A DNA stretch of 64,000 nucleotides. It comes from an uncultured Bacteroidales bacterium (GTDB lineage Bacteria; Bacteroidota; Bacteroidia; Bacteroidales; F082). The stretch spans positions 1 through 64,000 of the forward strand of contig CAMJHP010000001.1 of the NCBI GenBank assembly GCA_946405575.1, in the 5' to 3' direction. The notes below the pieces were generated by a model. It was given only the letters and a program-made list of their open reading frames with translations. It did not search any database and was not told where the DNA came from. Both the position numbers and the translations under genes were made by a program. Positions 32,809 to 41,803 of the stretch are shown here, piece by piece. Numbering within the stretch: position 1 is the first letter of the stretch; each line of letters begins with the position of its first letter.

Positions 32809-34470
32809 ATGAAAGCAACAAAACCTTTAGCACCAACTAAGCATTTCTTTGAATACTTCAACGAGAACCTTCCCAAAAACTGGGACGAACCCGCTTTGAC
32901 CGACTACGACGACGTCACAAGTTATACCTACGGCGAGATGGGCGCCAAGATGATGCAGGTGCAGGCCATACTTGAAGTGGCTGGGCTGAAGGCTGGCGAC
33001 AAAATCGCCATCTGCTCGAAGAACTGCGCCAACTGGGCCATCGCCTTCTTAGCCATCGCCGCCAACCGTGGCGTTGTGGTGTCTATCATGGATGCCTTCG
33101 TCGAAAGCGACATCGAGAATCTTGTCACTCACTCCGATGCCAAAGCTATCTTCGTCGGACCCGCTGTGTGGAAACGGCTCCATCCTGAAAAGATGCCCAA
33201 CATTCAAATCGCCATCGGAACGGAGCAGTTCCGCGTCCTTTATACCAAAGATGAGCAACTGAACACGGTGAAAGAAGACGCTGAAAAGCTGTTCAACGAA
33301 AGATACCCTAACGGTTTCACCAAGGCCGATGTCAACCTGCCCACCGATAACCTCGACGAGCTGATGATTATCAATTACACCTCAGGCACTACGAGCGCCC
33401 CGAAAGGTGTCATGCTTTCATATCGCGCCATCTCCGCCAACGTGCAATACAGCCAGGAGACCATCCCCAACCATGCCGGCTGGACTGAAGTGTGCATGCT
33501 GCCCCTTTCCCACATGTTCGGCATGACGATTGAGTTCCTCTACCAGATTGCGGGCGGCTGCCATGTCTACTTCCTGAGTAAAACCCCTTCGCCGACCGTC
33601 CTGCTGAAGGCTTACAAGGAGACGAAACCTTATATGATTCTCACCGTACCGTTGGTGCTGGAGAAAATTTTCAAGGCGAAAATCTTCCCAGCCTTGAACA
33701 AACCCTTGGTGAAGTTCCTGTGGCACACGCCTTTGCTCTGCAAGATTGTGGAGAAGACCATCTACAAGCAGCTGATGGAGGCTTTTGGTGGCAACCTCAT
33801 CTGGCTCATCACAGGTGGTGCTGCCATCAATGCAGAGGTGGAAAAGGTGTTTCGCCGCATCAAGTTCCCCTTTGTGGTGGGCTACGGCATGACCGAAGCC
33901 GGGCCGCTCATCTGCTACGAGCACTGGTACAATGAAGTGATAGGCTGCTGCGGTTCGTGCGTCACACGCAACGAGCTGAAGATTGACTCACCCGACCCAG
34001 AGAATGTGGTCGGCGAGATCCTATTCCGCGGCGAACACGTGATGATGGGCTACTACAAGAATGAAGAGGCCACCCGCGCCGCCATCGACGAAGAAGGCTG
34101 GCTGCATACGGGCGACCTCGGCACCTTAAATAAGAAGGGTCTGCTGTTTATCAAGGGTCGTTCCAAGGCTATGATTTTGAGTTCCAACGGCCAAAACATC
34201 TATCCCGAAGAGATCGAGGACAAGGTGAACAACCTGCCTGGCGTGGTCGAGTCGCTCGTGGTGGGTCGTCAAGGTAAGATTGTCGCTCTGGTGTATCCTG
34301 ATGAGAAATACGACCTACAGAACAAGAGTATGGAGGAGCTGATGAACGAAAACCTCGCCACATTGAACGCCATGCTACCTGCATACTCAAAGGTGTCTTC
34401 CATCGTCCTCGTTGACAAGGAGTTTGAGAAGACACCCAAGCGTAGCATCAGAAGATTCTTGTACTCGTAA
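32809..34470 (+). CDS. Long-chain fatty acid--CoA ligase (AMP-binding)
   Basis: ANL-superfamily enzyme of 553 aa that activates fatty acids through an acyl-AMP. Start 32809 (MKATKPLAPTKHFFEYFNEN) sits 27 bases after a TATCTTTG box (32774-32781) with TTTC 19 bases further up, a good promoter. Motifs: P-loop YTSGTTSAPKGVML, GYGMTEAGPL, the hinge region HTGDLGTLNKKGLLFIKGRS, and catalytic lysine near the end in KTPKRSIRRF. Cytoplasmic, possibly peripheral membrane. Divergent from GH92. Confidence 0.92.
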   Translation: MKATKPLAPTKHFFEYFNENLPKNWDEPALTDYDDVTSYTYGEMGAKMMQVQAILEVAGLKAGDKIAICSKNCANWAIAFLAIAANRGVVVSIMDAFVESDIENLVTHSDAKAIFVGPAVWKRLHPEKMPNIQIAIGTEQFRVLYTKDEQLNTVKEDAEKLFNERYPNGFTKADVNLPTDNLDELMIINYTSGTTSAPKGVMLSYRAISANVQYSQETIPNHAGWTEVCMLPLSHMFGMTIEFLYQIAGGCHVYFLSKTPSPTVLLKAYKETKPYMILTVPLVLEKIFKAKIFPALNKPLVKFLWHTPLLCKIVEKTIYKQLMEAFGGNLIWLITGGAAINAEVEKVFRRIKFPFVVGYGMTEAGPLICYEHWYNEVIGCCGSCVTRNELKIDSPDPENVVGEILFRGEHVMMGYYKNEEATRAAIDEEGWLHTGDLGTLNKKGLLFIKGRSKAMILSSNGQNIYPEEIEDKVNNLPGVVESLVVGRQGKIVALVYPDEKYDLQNKSMEELMNENLATLNAMLPAYSKVSSIVLVDKEFEKTPKRSIRRFLYS

Positions 34471-34474
34471 AGCT

Positions 34475-35983
34475 TTATTCCTTCACCAATTTGATGGTGC
34501 GTGTACCTGTTTCACTCGAAATGCGTGCCATATAGACACCCTTGGCAAAAGCGCTAAGGTCTAGTTCGGCGCGGCCTTCGACAACTGAGGCTGTCAGCAA
34601 CTGTTTGCCCATCATGTCAAACACAACGACCTGACCATCGTTGGCATTCGTCTCCACTGTAACCTTGTCCGTAGTGGGGTTGGGGCTGACCGTAGCAATC
34701 AAGGTCGGCTGCTCGTCGACACCTACATCAGAATCATTGCCCACCCACACATCATCGACATATACACCGTCAGCCTCGTTCGATTTGCCTATGAAACCAA
34801 TAAGATAGGTATCTGAAGCCTCAGGTAAGGAGAGAGTGATAGTCTCCCAATCCTCGCAAGCGTAAGTATATTCACCAAGGAGATGCCAATAATCGTTTAT
34901 CGAAGTAGCATACCAAACCGAAAGTTCGTCCACAAATTGTCCCAACGACCGCTGCCTGTGCTTAAAAGTAAGGATTGGGTTGGTGACAGATGAGATGTCT
35001 AACGGGGCCGAAACAAGCATAGCCTCATCACCCAACCAAATGAAGAACGCCGTGTTGTTGAGAATAAGATAACCAGGGTCAACCACCCAACCATCGTTAC
35101 CAGAGAGGATCTCACTTTGCCAACACACGAAATCCTCAGAGGCCTCAAAATCGTCGAAATAAGGTTGATCGTTAGTGACGGTAATCACGTCACACAGTGT
35201 CTTGAATGTTCTAGGTTGCGACCAGTCCGACTCCATCCCACCACCACAGTTGGCCTTGACGCGGAAAGCGTATTCGGTATTAGGTTCCAGTCCCTCCTCC
35301 AAATAAGGCTGAGTATGGATTGTCTTCGTATGGCCATTTATTTCAATCGTCCAGCTCTCTTCATCCCCCGTCGCTGACCATCCGAGAAGTGCTGAAAACG
35401 CCGTAATTTCTGTGGCTTGCAAATTCACTGGACGAGCACAACCGCTACCAGAGGCAATCTCAATATCATCGACAAAGATGTAGTATCCGCCGTTGCAATG
35501 ACCCAGAAATGAGACCTGAAATGTGGAGCTCAGGTCTTCCAACGTAAACGAGGCATCGTAAATATTAGCCCAGTCATTAAGGCTATAAGTGGCAAGTTGG
35601 TGCCAATCGTCAGAGGGAGAGGTGCGATAACTCACCGTGAGTTCGTCATTATTATACAGTGCCAACATCGCGTAAGCGAAACTGAAGGTGGCGCTATTGC
35701 TACCTGTCAAATCAAATGTGGGCGACACCAGAAGTGCCTCATCGCCAGCGGAAGCATTTTGGAAGGCCACCACGTTGGAGCCCGTTCCTTGCATCACCGC
35801 CCAAGTAGCCGTACTCGTCGTCTCCACCGTCCAACATTCCATCTCGCCTGAATCAAAGCCCTCGGAATAGGACTGTCCTGGAGCGATGGGAATAGTGCAT
35901 TGTGCAACCGCAGTAGCGGCATTAAAAAAGAGAGCCATTACAGTGGCAAATAGTGCTTTTGTAAAGTAGTGTTTGTTTTTCAT
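34475..35983 (-). CDS. T9SS-secreted protein with two MAM/cleaved-adhesin-like domains and FN3
   Basis: Secreted protein of 502 aa, signal peptide MKNKHYFTKALFATVMALFF then NAATAVAQ. Two related beta-jellyroll domains (about 28-178 and 268-412) share FDSGEMECWTVE/FDDFEASEDFVCWQS, DEALLVSPTFDL/DEAMLVSAPLDI and a YYIFVDDIEI/DGVYVDDVWV ending, as in cleaved-adhesin and MAM domains. A fibronectin type III domain lies between (about 180-265). The C-terminus is a T9SS type A sorting domain (SPNPTTDKVTVET ... KGVYMARIS ... TIKLVKE). Likely a surface adhesin or carbohydrate binder. Converges with the acyl-CoA ligase gene four bases away. Confidence 0.9.
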   Translation of the reverse strand: MKNKHYFTKALFATVMALFFNAATAVAQCTIPIAPGQSYSEGFDSGEMECWTVETTSTATWAVMQGTGSNVVAFQNASAGDEALLVSPTFDLTGSNSATFSFAYAMLALYNNDELTVSYRTSPSDDWHQLATYSLNDWANIYDASFTLEDLSSTFQVSFLGHCNGGYYIFVDDIEIASGSGCARPVNLQATEITAFSALLGWSATGDEESWTIEINGHTKTIHTQPYLEEGLEPNTEYAFRVKANCGGGMESDWSQPRTFKTLCDVITVTNDQPYFDDFEASEDFVCWQSEILSGNDGWVVDPGYLILNNTAFFIWLGDEAMLVSAPLDISSVTNPILTFKHRQRSLGQFVDELSVWYATSINDYWHLLGEYTYACEDWETITLSLPEASDTYLIGFIGKSNEADGVYVDDVWVGNDSDVGVDEQPTLIATVSPNPTTDKVTVETNANDGQVVVFDMMGKQLLTASVVEGRAELDLSAFAKGVYMARISSETGTRTIKLVKE

Positions 35984-36043
35984 AGTGCTTTTATTTTGAT
36001 ATTGAATGTTTTACGATGCATAGATATAAAAACTTCCTTATTT

Positions 36044-36814
36044 CTATCGAAGTGTTTTTCCAAAATAATATTGCCCCTTCCCCACTGTGGCCTTGCCGTA
36101 TTGGATGGCGTTGGAGCGGCACTGGTGGTAGCAAGCCATACACATTATGCAGTGACCCAGCCATACAGGTTCCCCTTGCGGCATTTTGATGTTTTGCACG
36201 GGACAGACATCCATACAGCGTCCGCAAGAAGTGCATTTCTTTAAATCCACATAATACTTGCTGTCGTCAGTGGCATATTTGTTGAATCCAGGGTTCACCA
36301 AATAGGTTTTCAGCCAAGGCAGACTACCTTTGACCATTTCAGAAAAACATTCCTTATCAATCAATCGCGGGATGTTTCGCATCAAGAGGTCATCCGCCCT
36401 GTCAATTTTCAGTTGGGCGTTCTTTTCGGAATCGAGTTTGAAGCCCGCCATACCGATGTAAGTTTCAGGCATTTGCACACTGAAACAGGCTGAAAGCGAC
36501 CAACCTTTTTCTTCCACAGCCTTGCGGAAAACTTTTTCCGTGAGGCCGCAATTGTCGCCACAAGTGCAGGCGAAATAGAGGTAATCGGGCTTGGCTTTGA
36601 GTTGCAGTTTCTTCACAAAGTCAAGCACCAATCGTGGCGGTGCCCAAGAATAAATGGGAAACACGAAGCCAAGCCTTTCGCCTTCGGCCAAAGTGTAGTC
36701 ATAATGGCCTTCGCGAGCCGCCTCGGGGATAAAAGTCAACGTGTCGTTGAGGCCTGCGGCGATAGTTTCTGCCATATGTTTACTGTTGCCACAGCCAGAG
36801 AAATAGAAGATCAT
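36044..36814 (-). CDS. EFR1-type flavodoxin-ferredoxin fusion
   Basis: Redox protein of 256 aa joining an N-terminal flavodoxin-like domain (MIFYFSGCGNSKHMAETIAA, FVFPIYSWAPPRLVLDFV) to a C-terminal double [4Fe-4S] ferredoxin (CTSCGRCMDVCP and CIMCMACYHQC). Start 36814 is chosen because the flavodoxin strand begins there. EFR1-family proteins are thought to pass electrons between ferredoxin, flavin and partner reductases in anaerobes; the partner is unknown. Confidence 0.9.
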   Translation of the reverse strand: MIFYFSGCGNSKHMAETIAAGLNDTLTFIPEAAREGHYDYTLAEGERLGFVFPIYSWAPPRLVLDFVKKLQLKAKPDYLYFACTCGDNCGLTEKVFRKAVEEKGWSLSACFSVQMPETYIGMAGFKLDSEKNAQLKIDRADDLLMRNIPRLIDKECFSEMVKGSLPWLKTYLVNPGFNKYATDDSKYYVDLKKCTSCGRCMDVCPVQNIKMPQGEPVWLGHCIMCMACYHQCRSNAIQYGKATVGKGQYYFGKTLR

Positions 36815-36925
36815 AGTTTTGTCGTTTTGTTGCGGCAAAGTTAGGGAAAACAATTATTCCCTAAAAGGGTTGGCTAAAATACTCAAAAAAATTCTCCCAA
36901 ATGAGCGTTGTATTGAAAATAATTG

Positions 36926-36933
36926 TACTTTTG
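36926..36933 (+). promoter_or_regulatory. -7 box upstream of the NYN leader
   Basis: TACTTTTG matches TAnnTTTG. It lies about 75 bases before the NYN start, ahead of two hairpins. Confidence 0.5.
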
Positions 36934-36944
36934 CAACGAATCCC

Positions 36945-37000
36945 CCTTAGGTGGAAAATACTAAGGCCTGCCCACTCTAAACAAGTGGGCTTAATTTTTT
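36945..37000 (+). terminator. Leader with hairpin plus intrinsic terminator before the NYN gene
   Basis: First hairpin CCTTAG (36945-36950) / CTAAGG (36961-36966). Second hairpin GCCCACT (36970-36976) / AGTGGGC (36984-36990) followed by ttaatttttt, a standard terminator. It lies after the promoter and eight bases before the NYN start, so most transcripts would stop before the gene. Confidence 0.65.
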
Positions 37001-37007
37001 AAAATCA

Positions 37008-37643
37008 ATGGATAAACAGCGAGTTATAGTTTATGTGGACGGCTTCAACTTCTATTACGGGTTGAAAAAGAATCATAGATGGAGGCGGTACTATTGGCTT
37101 GACATGGTAAAATTTTTTGAGATGTTTATGAAGCCAAACCAAGAGCTTGTATATGTGAAATACTTTTCCGCAAAGCCAGATAATGTCGACAAGGCATTGC
37201 GCCAAAATGCCTTTTTCCAAGCCAATAAGGAGAATTCGAAATTTCAGTTGATATTGGGAAAATACTTGCGGAAAAACATCAAATGCTTCAACTGCGGTTA
37301 TTTGATTCAAACATACGAGGAGAAAGAGTCGGATGTCAGAATCGCTACCCAAATTGTTAACGATGCCAACAACCATAATTGCGATGTTGCCATCGTGGTG
37401 TCGGCTGATAGCGATATGCTTCCAGCCATTGAACTGGCCTTGGAATCCGGGACGAAAGTGTTTGTTTACTTTCCTCCTTTTCATCATTCCAACAGTTTGA
37501 GCAACATCAGTTCTTCCCGTGTAATTAATTTGGAGCGCTATGAATCACGCTTTCGTCAGTGCATCATGCCTGATACGATACACTTGTCTTTACCTAATTT
37601 TGGCCTTACGATACCTCCCAAATGGAAGGCATACCAAATATGA
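37008..37643 (+). CDS. NYN-domain (PIN-like) predicted ribonuclease
   Basis: Cytosolic protein of 211 aa. The NYN fold is shown by VYVDGFNFYYGLK (Asp11), KESDVRIATQIVNDAN and VVSADSDMLPAIELALESG, which supply the conserved acidic residues of PIN/NYN RNases. A Cys pair (IKCFNCGYLI) may bind metal. The gene is preceded by its own promoter and a short leader ending in a terminator, so expression is probably limited by attenuation. Such genes occur both in RNA turnover and in defence or toxin-antitoxin settings; which applies here is not known. Confidence 0.88.
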   Translation: MDKQRVIVYVDGFNFYYGLKKNHRWRRYYWLDMVKFFEMFMKPNQELVYVKYFSAKPDNVDKALRQNAFFQANKENSKFQLILGKYLRKNIKCFNCGYLIQTYEEKESDVRIATQIVNDANNHNCDVAIVVSADSDMLPAIELALESGTKVFVYFPPFHHSNSLSNISSSRVINLERYESRFRQCIMPDTIHLSLPNFGLTIPPKWKAYQI

Positions 37644-37674
37644 GAAACTGTAAGATTCACTTTTGATTTCCTTT

Positions 37675-38994
37675 ATGCCAAAAACTTCCCTCAACCGTTC
37701 GATTCTGAAGCTCGCCATCCCCAACATCGTCAGCAACATCACCGTGCCATTGTTGGGCTTCGTCGATATGATGCTAATGGGGCACCAGGACAGCCTCGCC
37801 TATATCGGGGCCATCGGGCTTGGCGGCACCATCTTCAGCGTGATGTACTCCATTTTCAGCTTCATGCGGGCTGGCACCACTGGCTTCACGGCGCAGGCCT
37901 ACGGTGCCAATGACCGCGCCGAAATTGCCTATTCGCTTTATCGTTCGCTCTGCATTGCATTGATTGCAACTGTTTTGGTGCTTTCGTTACAAAATGCGGT
38001 GGAATGGCTCAGCATGAAGTTGCTCAACGGCAGCGAGGAGGTTTTGGCCTACACAGCCGCCTATTTTCATATGCGCATCTGGGCAGCGCCGGCGGTGCTT
38101 TGCCTTTATGCTTTCAACGGGTGGTACATCGGCATGCAAAACACCACTATCCCCATGGTCATCGCCATCTTGACCAACGTGGTGAACATCGTTTTGAGCA
38201 TCATCTTCGTCAACGCCATGGGTATGGGCGTGAGTGGTGTGGCCTTGGGCACCGTTATCGCGCAGTATTGCGGCCTGCTGACCGCAATCATTTTTCTCTT
38301 TGTCAAGTTCCGCCATCACCTCATACCCGTCCGAAGAGTGTTGCTGCTCGACCGCGACAAGCTGAAGCGTTTCTTCAAGGTGAACGGCGACTTTATGATC
38401 CGCAGCATCCTCTTGGTGCTTAGCATTGCCTTTTTCAACAACCAGTCGGCCAAGCTCGGCGACGATATGCTGGCCGTCAACATGATTCTGATGCAGTTCT
38501 TCTACATCTTCTCCTACTTCACCGATGGCTTTGCCTACGCGGGTGAGGCATTGGTAGGGCGTTTCACGGGTGCCCACGATGCCAAACAACTGCGCCAAAC
38601 GGTAAAACTGCTGTTCCTCTGGGGTCTTATCATCGCCTTGCCCTTCACCGTGCTTTATGCCCTCTTCCCTGACTGGTTCATCGGCCTTGTCTCCGACCAG
38701 CCTGGCATCATCCCGATGGCCCAGCCTTATCACATCTACCTGGCTGCCATCCCGCTCATCACCTTTGCGGCTTTCCTCTGGGACGGTGTTTACATCGGTG
38801 CCACGGCATCGCGTGCCATTCGCAATACCATGCTCATCTCGTCGATCGGCGTGTTTCTGCCCGCCACCTTGTTATTAATGCCACCTTTCGCTAACCATGG
38901 TTTGTGGATTGCCTTCCTGATGTTTATGGTGGCACGAGGTCTTTCCATGACTTTGATGGCGAAAAAGGCGGTGTTTTTTGGAAACAAATCTTAA
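37675..38994 (+). CDS. MATE family multidrug/Na+ efflux transporter
   Basis: Inner-membrane exporter of 439 aa with about 12 transmembrane helices in two halves. Start 37675 (MPKTSLNRSILKLAIPNIVS) is preferred over 37663, four codons earlier. Family traits: N-terminal GFVDMMLMGHQDSLAYIGAI, then MRAGTTGFTAQAYGAND, and in the second half FTDGFAYAGEALVGRFTGAHD. Related to the DinF/NorM groups that export cationic drugs using Na+ or H+. Two GC-rich hairpins and a T run (39051-39104) follow the stop. Confidence 0.93.
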   Translation: MPKTSLNRSILKLAIPNIVSNITVPLLGFVDMMLMGHQDSLAYIGAIGLGGTIFSVMYSIFSFMRAGTTGFTAQAYGANDRAEIAYSLYRSLCIALIATVLVLSLQNAVEWLSMKLLNGSEEVLAYTAAYFHMRIWAAPAVLCLYAFNGWYIGMQNTTIPMVIAILTNVVNIVLSIIFVNAMGMGVSGVALGTVIAQYCGLLTAIIFLFVKFRHHLIPVRRVLLLDRDKLKRFFKVNGDFMIRSILLVLSIAFFNNQSAKLGDDMLAVNMILMQFFYIFSYFTDGFAYAGEALVGRFTGAHDAKQLRQTVKLLFLWGLIIALPFTVLYALFPDWFIGLVSDQPGIIPMAQPYHIYLAAIPLITFAAFLWDGVYIGATASRAIRNTMLISSIGVFLPATLLLMPPFANHGLWIAFLMFMVARGLSMTLMAKKAVFFGNKS

Positions 38995-39050
38995 ACAAAT
39001 CTAATATAAATCTTTTTCTCTGCTTTGCACTAGCCCTTGTCGGGCTTTCT

Positions 39051-39104
39051 GACGGATTGCAATCCGTCGCGATGAACCTGCGGATTTGTAATCCGCGTTT
39101 TTTT
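39051..39104 (+). terminator. Double palindrome with terminator after the MATE gene
   Basis: GACGGATTGCAATCCGTC (39051-39068) is a perfect palindrome; GCGGATTtgtAATCCGC (39080-39096) is a second one followed by gttttttt. Both belong to the cggatt-aatccg REP-like type. The next gene's -7 box TATCTTTG (39107-39114) starts directly after. Confidence 0.7.
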
Positions 39105-39133
39105 CATATCTTTGCACCAAATCTGAAACTCCT

Positions 39134-39799
39134 ATGGAAGAAATCCTCACATTCCTCGACGACGTCCTACATAACAACAACCGTCCTTGGTTCCAAGAGC
39201 ACAAGAAACAATACCAGACGGCGCAGGCCAATTTCAACGCCTTGGCCGAGCAGATCATCGCTGGCGTGCAAAAGTTCGACGACAACTGCAAAGGCCTGAC
39301 TTTGAAGGATTGCACCTACCGTTTCTACCGCGACACGCGTTTCTCGCCCGACAAGCGGCCCTACAAGACCCACTTCGGCGTGTTCGTCTGTCCCGAAGGC
39401 AAGAAGTCGATGCTAAGCGGCTACTACTTCCATCTTGAGGCCAAGGAGTCGGAATACCTCGGCCACAACATGCTCTGCACGGGGATGTACATGCCCGACA
39501 CGGCTATGCTGAAGACCATCCGTAACGAAATCCTCTTCAACGGTGATCCTTTAGTAGATGCCATTGCTAAAGCCAAAGGCTTTAACTTGGACACCAGCCA
39601 TGCCATGAAACGCGTGCCCAATGGCTATCCCAAGGACCATCCACAGGCCGAGCTCTTCAAGCAGCGCGACTGGCTCGTAGTGCAAGACCTCCCTGACAAG
39701 CGCCTCTCCGACCCACATCTCGTCGACTGGGTGCTGGGTGAGTTCGAAAAGACCAAGGACTTCTGCCAGTGGCTGAATCGGACAGTGAGAGGGGAATAA
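39134..39799 (+). CDS. DUF2461 family protein
   Basis: Protein of 221 aa matching DUF2461 (TIGR02453): EILTFLDDVLHNNNRPWFQE near the N-terminus, FYRDTRFSPDKRPYKTHFGV in the middle and GYYFHLEAKESEYLG. The function is unknown in this widespread cytosolic family. Expression starts from a TATCTTTG box 20 bases before the ATG. Confidence 0.92.
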   Translation: MEEILTFLDDVLHNNNRPWFQEHKKQYQTAQANFNALAEQIIAGVQKFDDNCKGLTLKDCTYRFYRDTRFSPDKRPYKTHFGVFVCPEGKKSMLSGYYFHLEAKESEYLGHNMLCTGMYMPDTAMLKTIRNEILFNGDPLVDAIAKAKGFNLDTSHAMKRVPNGYPKDHPQAELFKQRDWLVVQDLPDKRLSDPHLVDWVLGEFEKTKDFCQWLNRTVRGE

Positions 39800-40015
39800 A
39801 AGCTACGCCCCCTATTTTCGAAGAAAATTTTTAGTTTTTATTCAATTTTTAACATTTCGGCACGATTTTTGCATAAAATCGCCCCGCAATATAAGATTAT
39901 GAACTCCTGAAAAATGTCAGTTTTGAGCATTGGTTGGATTTCGTTGCCCTTATCTTGGCCTCGTTTGAAATAAGTAATTCACTAATATACAATAAATTAA
40001 AAACAAAACAAGCCT

Positions 40016-40684
40016 ATGAAAGACACTTACACCCAGCAGCAACTCCCAACGAACAGCAACACGAACCTCAAGCTCAATACCTACCAGTCGCAACTGGTGG
40101 CGACACACATTAGCCTTGTCAGTAGCATAGCGAAAGCACTCCTCTGCCAACAAACCGGTTTCCACAACCTGACAGAAAGTGACTTGTTGGATGCCGGCTA
40201 CGAAGCATTAGTTTCGGCAGCATGCCACTATGACAGCACCCGTAACGCGTCTTTCAAAACCTATGCCAGCAAGTGCATTTGGCATGCTATGGTGGCAGAA
40301 ATCAACCGCTGGCATCCTTCCTTTGTAATTATGGTACAAGAGGTTGTGAATGGAAGGCCAAAACTCGTTAAGACAGAAGTAAGCCTTTTCACTTGCCTCG
40401 ACGACACGAACACCTTTACCCACACCCCTATGTGCTGCAACTGGGAAGCCGAGCAGGCTTGGCAGCTTGAGACACTGAACGAAGCCATTGCCACCCTCAA
40501 ACCCGAAGAGCAGTTCTTGATTCGCTGCTATTTTGGCTTCGACAACAAGGCAATGAAACTTGAAGAGATTGCCAACAAGCTCAATGTCTGCCCACAAGCT
40601 GTTCACAAGCGTATCAAGAACGCTATCGTCAAGCTGCGCACCTTCATCGAAGGTGCCAGCTCACCTTACCGTATGTGCGCTTGA
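40016..40684 (+). CDS. RNA polymerase sigma-70 family factor
   Basis: Alternative sigma factor of 222 aa. Region 2 is LTESDLLDAGYEALVSAACH then YDSTRNASFKTYASKCIWHA (about 48-95); region 4 is TLKPEEQFLIRCYFGFDNKA then EEIANKLNVCPQAVHKRIKN (about 155-205). Region 3 is replaced by a divergent linker of about 45 residues. Not an ECF factor by length, and lacks region 1.1. Promoters it would recognise are unknown. An AAA+ ATPase fragment follows. Confidence 0.85.
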   Translation: MKDTYTQQQLPTNSNTNLKLNTYQSQLVATHISLVSSIAKALLCQQTGFHNLTESDLLDAGYEALVSAACHYDSTRNASFKTYASKCIWHAMVAEINRWHPSFVIMVQEVVNGRPKLVKTEVSLFTCLDDTNTFTHTPMCCNWEAEQAWQLETLNEAIATLKPEEQFLIRCYFGFDNKAMKLEEIANKLNVCPQAVHKRIKNAIVKLRTFIEGASSPYRMCA

Positions 40685-40739
40685 CAAAAGTTTTTTCATG
40701 CCCTTGGTTGAAAATCTGCATTCGGGGCGCTATAAATAG

Positions 40740-40904
40740 AACATCCTGCTCCAAGCCATGGAAGACATTGACGGCATCATAATTGCCACCACCAACCTGA
40801 CTTGCAACCCCGATAGCGCTTTTGACAGACGTTTCCTGTATAAGGTGGAGTTCCACCAACCCAGTGTGGAGGCCAAGGAGCAAGGAGGAGGAAAACCATG
40901 GTAA
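40740..40904 (+). pseudogene. AAA+ ATPase fragment
   Basis: The frame after the TAG at 40737-40739 reads NILLQAMEDIDGIIIATTNL, TCNPDSAFDRRFLYKVEFHQ, PSVEAKEQGGGKPW, then stop. LQAMEDxDGIxIATTNL...AFDRRF is the Walker-B-to-arginine-finger segment of AAA+ ATPases of the CDC48/FtsH-like group. P-loop and the rest are missing. It may be translated as a 48-aa product from ATG 40758 but is most simply a gene remnant. Confidence 0.7.
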
Positions 40905-41020
40905 AGTTTTTTATTGTTCTTTTGGTTGAAAAAACCGTATCATAGTTCTATAGTATTTATGTGGCAGGGCGCCACAGGGGTGTCTTCACCCTCCATTATC
41001 ATCAAAAAAACAATAATACT

Positions 41021-41434
41021 ATGGAGATCCAGCAAGTCAACCAAACGGAATTCGCCGAAATGCTCAAGTCGGCCGGCAACGAAACCCACCAAACCGCCTT
41101 CGAAAACGACGTGTGGTACGAACAAGTCACCCTTGGGGAGGTGACCTATCGTCACAAACTGCTTGCACTCAGAAAGCTAAGCTCGGAGCTGCTCAACAAA
41201 AAAGCCTTCGAGGCCAAGCCCTGCATCGAACCGCTCCGTTTGCGCGACCAAGGCAACGGCCCCGTCGTGGCCATTGTCTTCACCACCAAGTCGACGGTGT
41301 TCTACCACCTTATGGTCGGCTCAAAACGAGAAATGGCCCAAGCCAAAAGTCTGGTGATCTTCTTCGCCAAGAGCCTTCTTCCAAAGACCGCCAAGCAGCT
41401 GCAGGAAGCCCCATCGGCTTCCTGCGCGGCATAA
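41021..41434 (+). CDS. Hypothetical protein of 137 aa
   Basis: No family recognised. Starts MEIQQVNQTEFAEMLKSAGN and contains EQVTLGEVTYRHKLLALRKL, VVAIVFTTKSTVFYHLMVGS and FFAKSLLPKTAKQLQEAP. Composition is that of a folded cytosolic protein and codon use matches neighbours. The last codons overlap a perfect 10-bp hairpin (41401-41425). Stands alone before the defence operon; role unknown. Confidence 0.6.
   Translation: MEIQQVNQTEFAEMLKSAGNETHQTAFENDVWYEQVTLGEVTYRHKLLALRKLSSELLNKKAFEAKPCIEPLRLRDQGNGPVVAIVFTTKSTVFYHLMVGSKREMAQAKSLVIFFAKSLLPKTAKQLQEAPSASCAA
41401..41425 (+). terminator. Hairpin overlapping the end of the 137-aa gene
   Basis: GCAGGAAGCC (41401-41410) and GGCTTCCTGC (41416-41425) form a perfect stem with a 5-nt loop. 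No long T run follows. Confidence 0.5.
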
Positions 41435-41803
41435 ATATCATTTTTGGCCTGACGAAGCCAATAAATGAAAAATCCAAACAAATAATTTGGCAAAATTTGA
41501 AAAAATCCAAGGAAATACGGTGTAATCTTTTTTCAACGAAACCATTTCTCGTTACGGTTTTCCCATATCTTGAAATGTGGGAGCAAATCCAGAGTATGAA
41601 ACAGCTGGAGTTGCCTAATTCGAACGAACGGAGGGTGAAGTGATTTACCCTCGTTTAAATCAACAACATTTTGATTAAAAGAAAATGAGGAATTAAGAAA
41701 AAAAGTATATTTGCAAAGTTAAAAAGCCAAAGAAACGCAAATGGAAAAAGAAGTTGTTTTATACGTTTTTGAATTGCGCAGTTAATCATTTAAATAGTAC
41801 ATC
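41435..41803. other. Intergenic region before the helicase operon
   Basis: AT-rich. Contains a TATATTTG box (41706-41713), the likely operon promoter, and a 14-codon frame at 41741 with no other support. No gene seen in 41435-41700. Confidence 0.45.

Noticed and set aside
41741-41785. Fourteen-codon frame (MEKEVVLYVFELRS) before the PLD-helicase gene
   Set aside because: It could be an upstream open frame, but no ribosome-binding site, conservation or stalling motif supports it.
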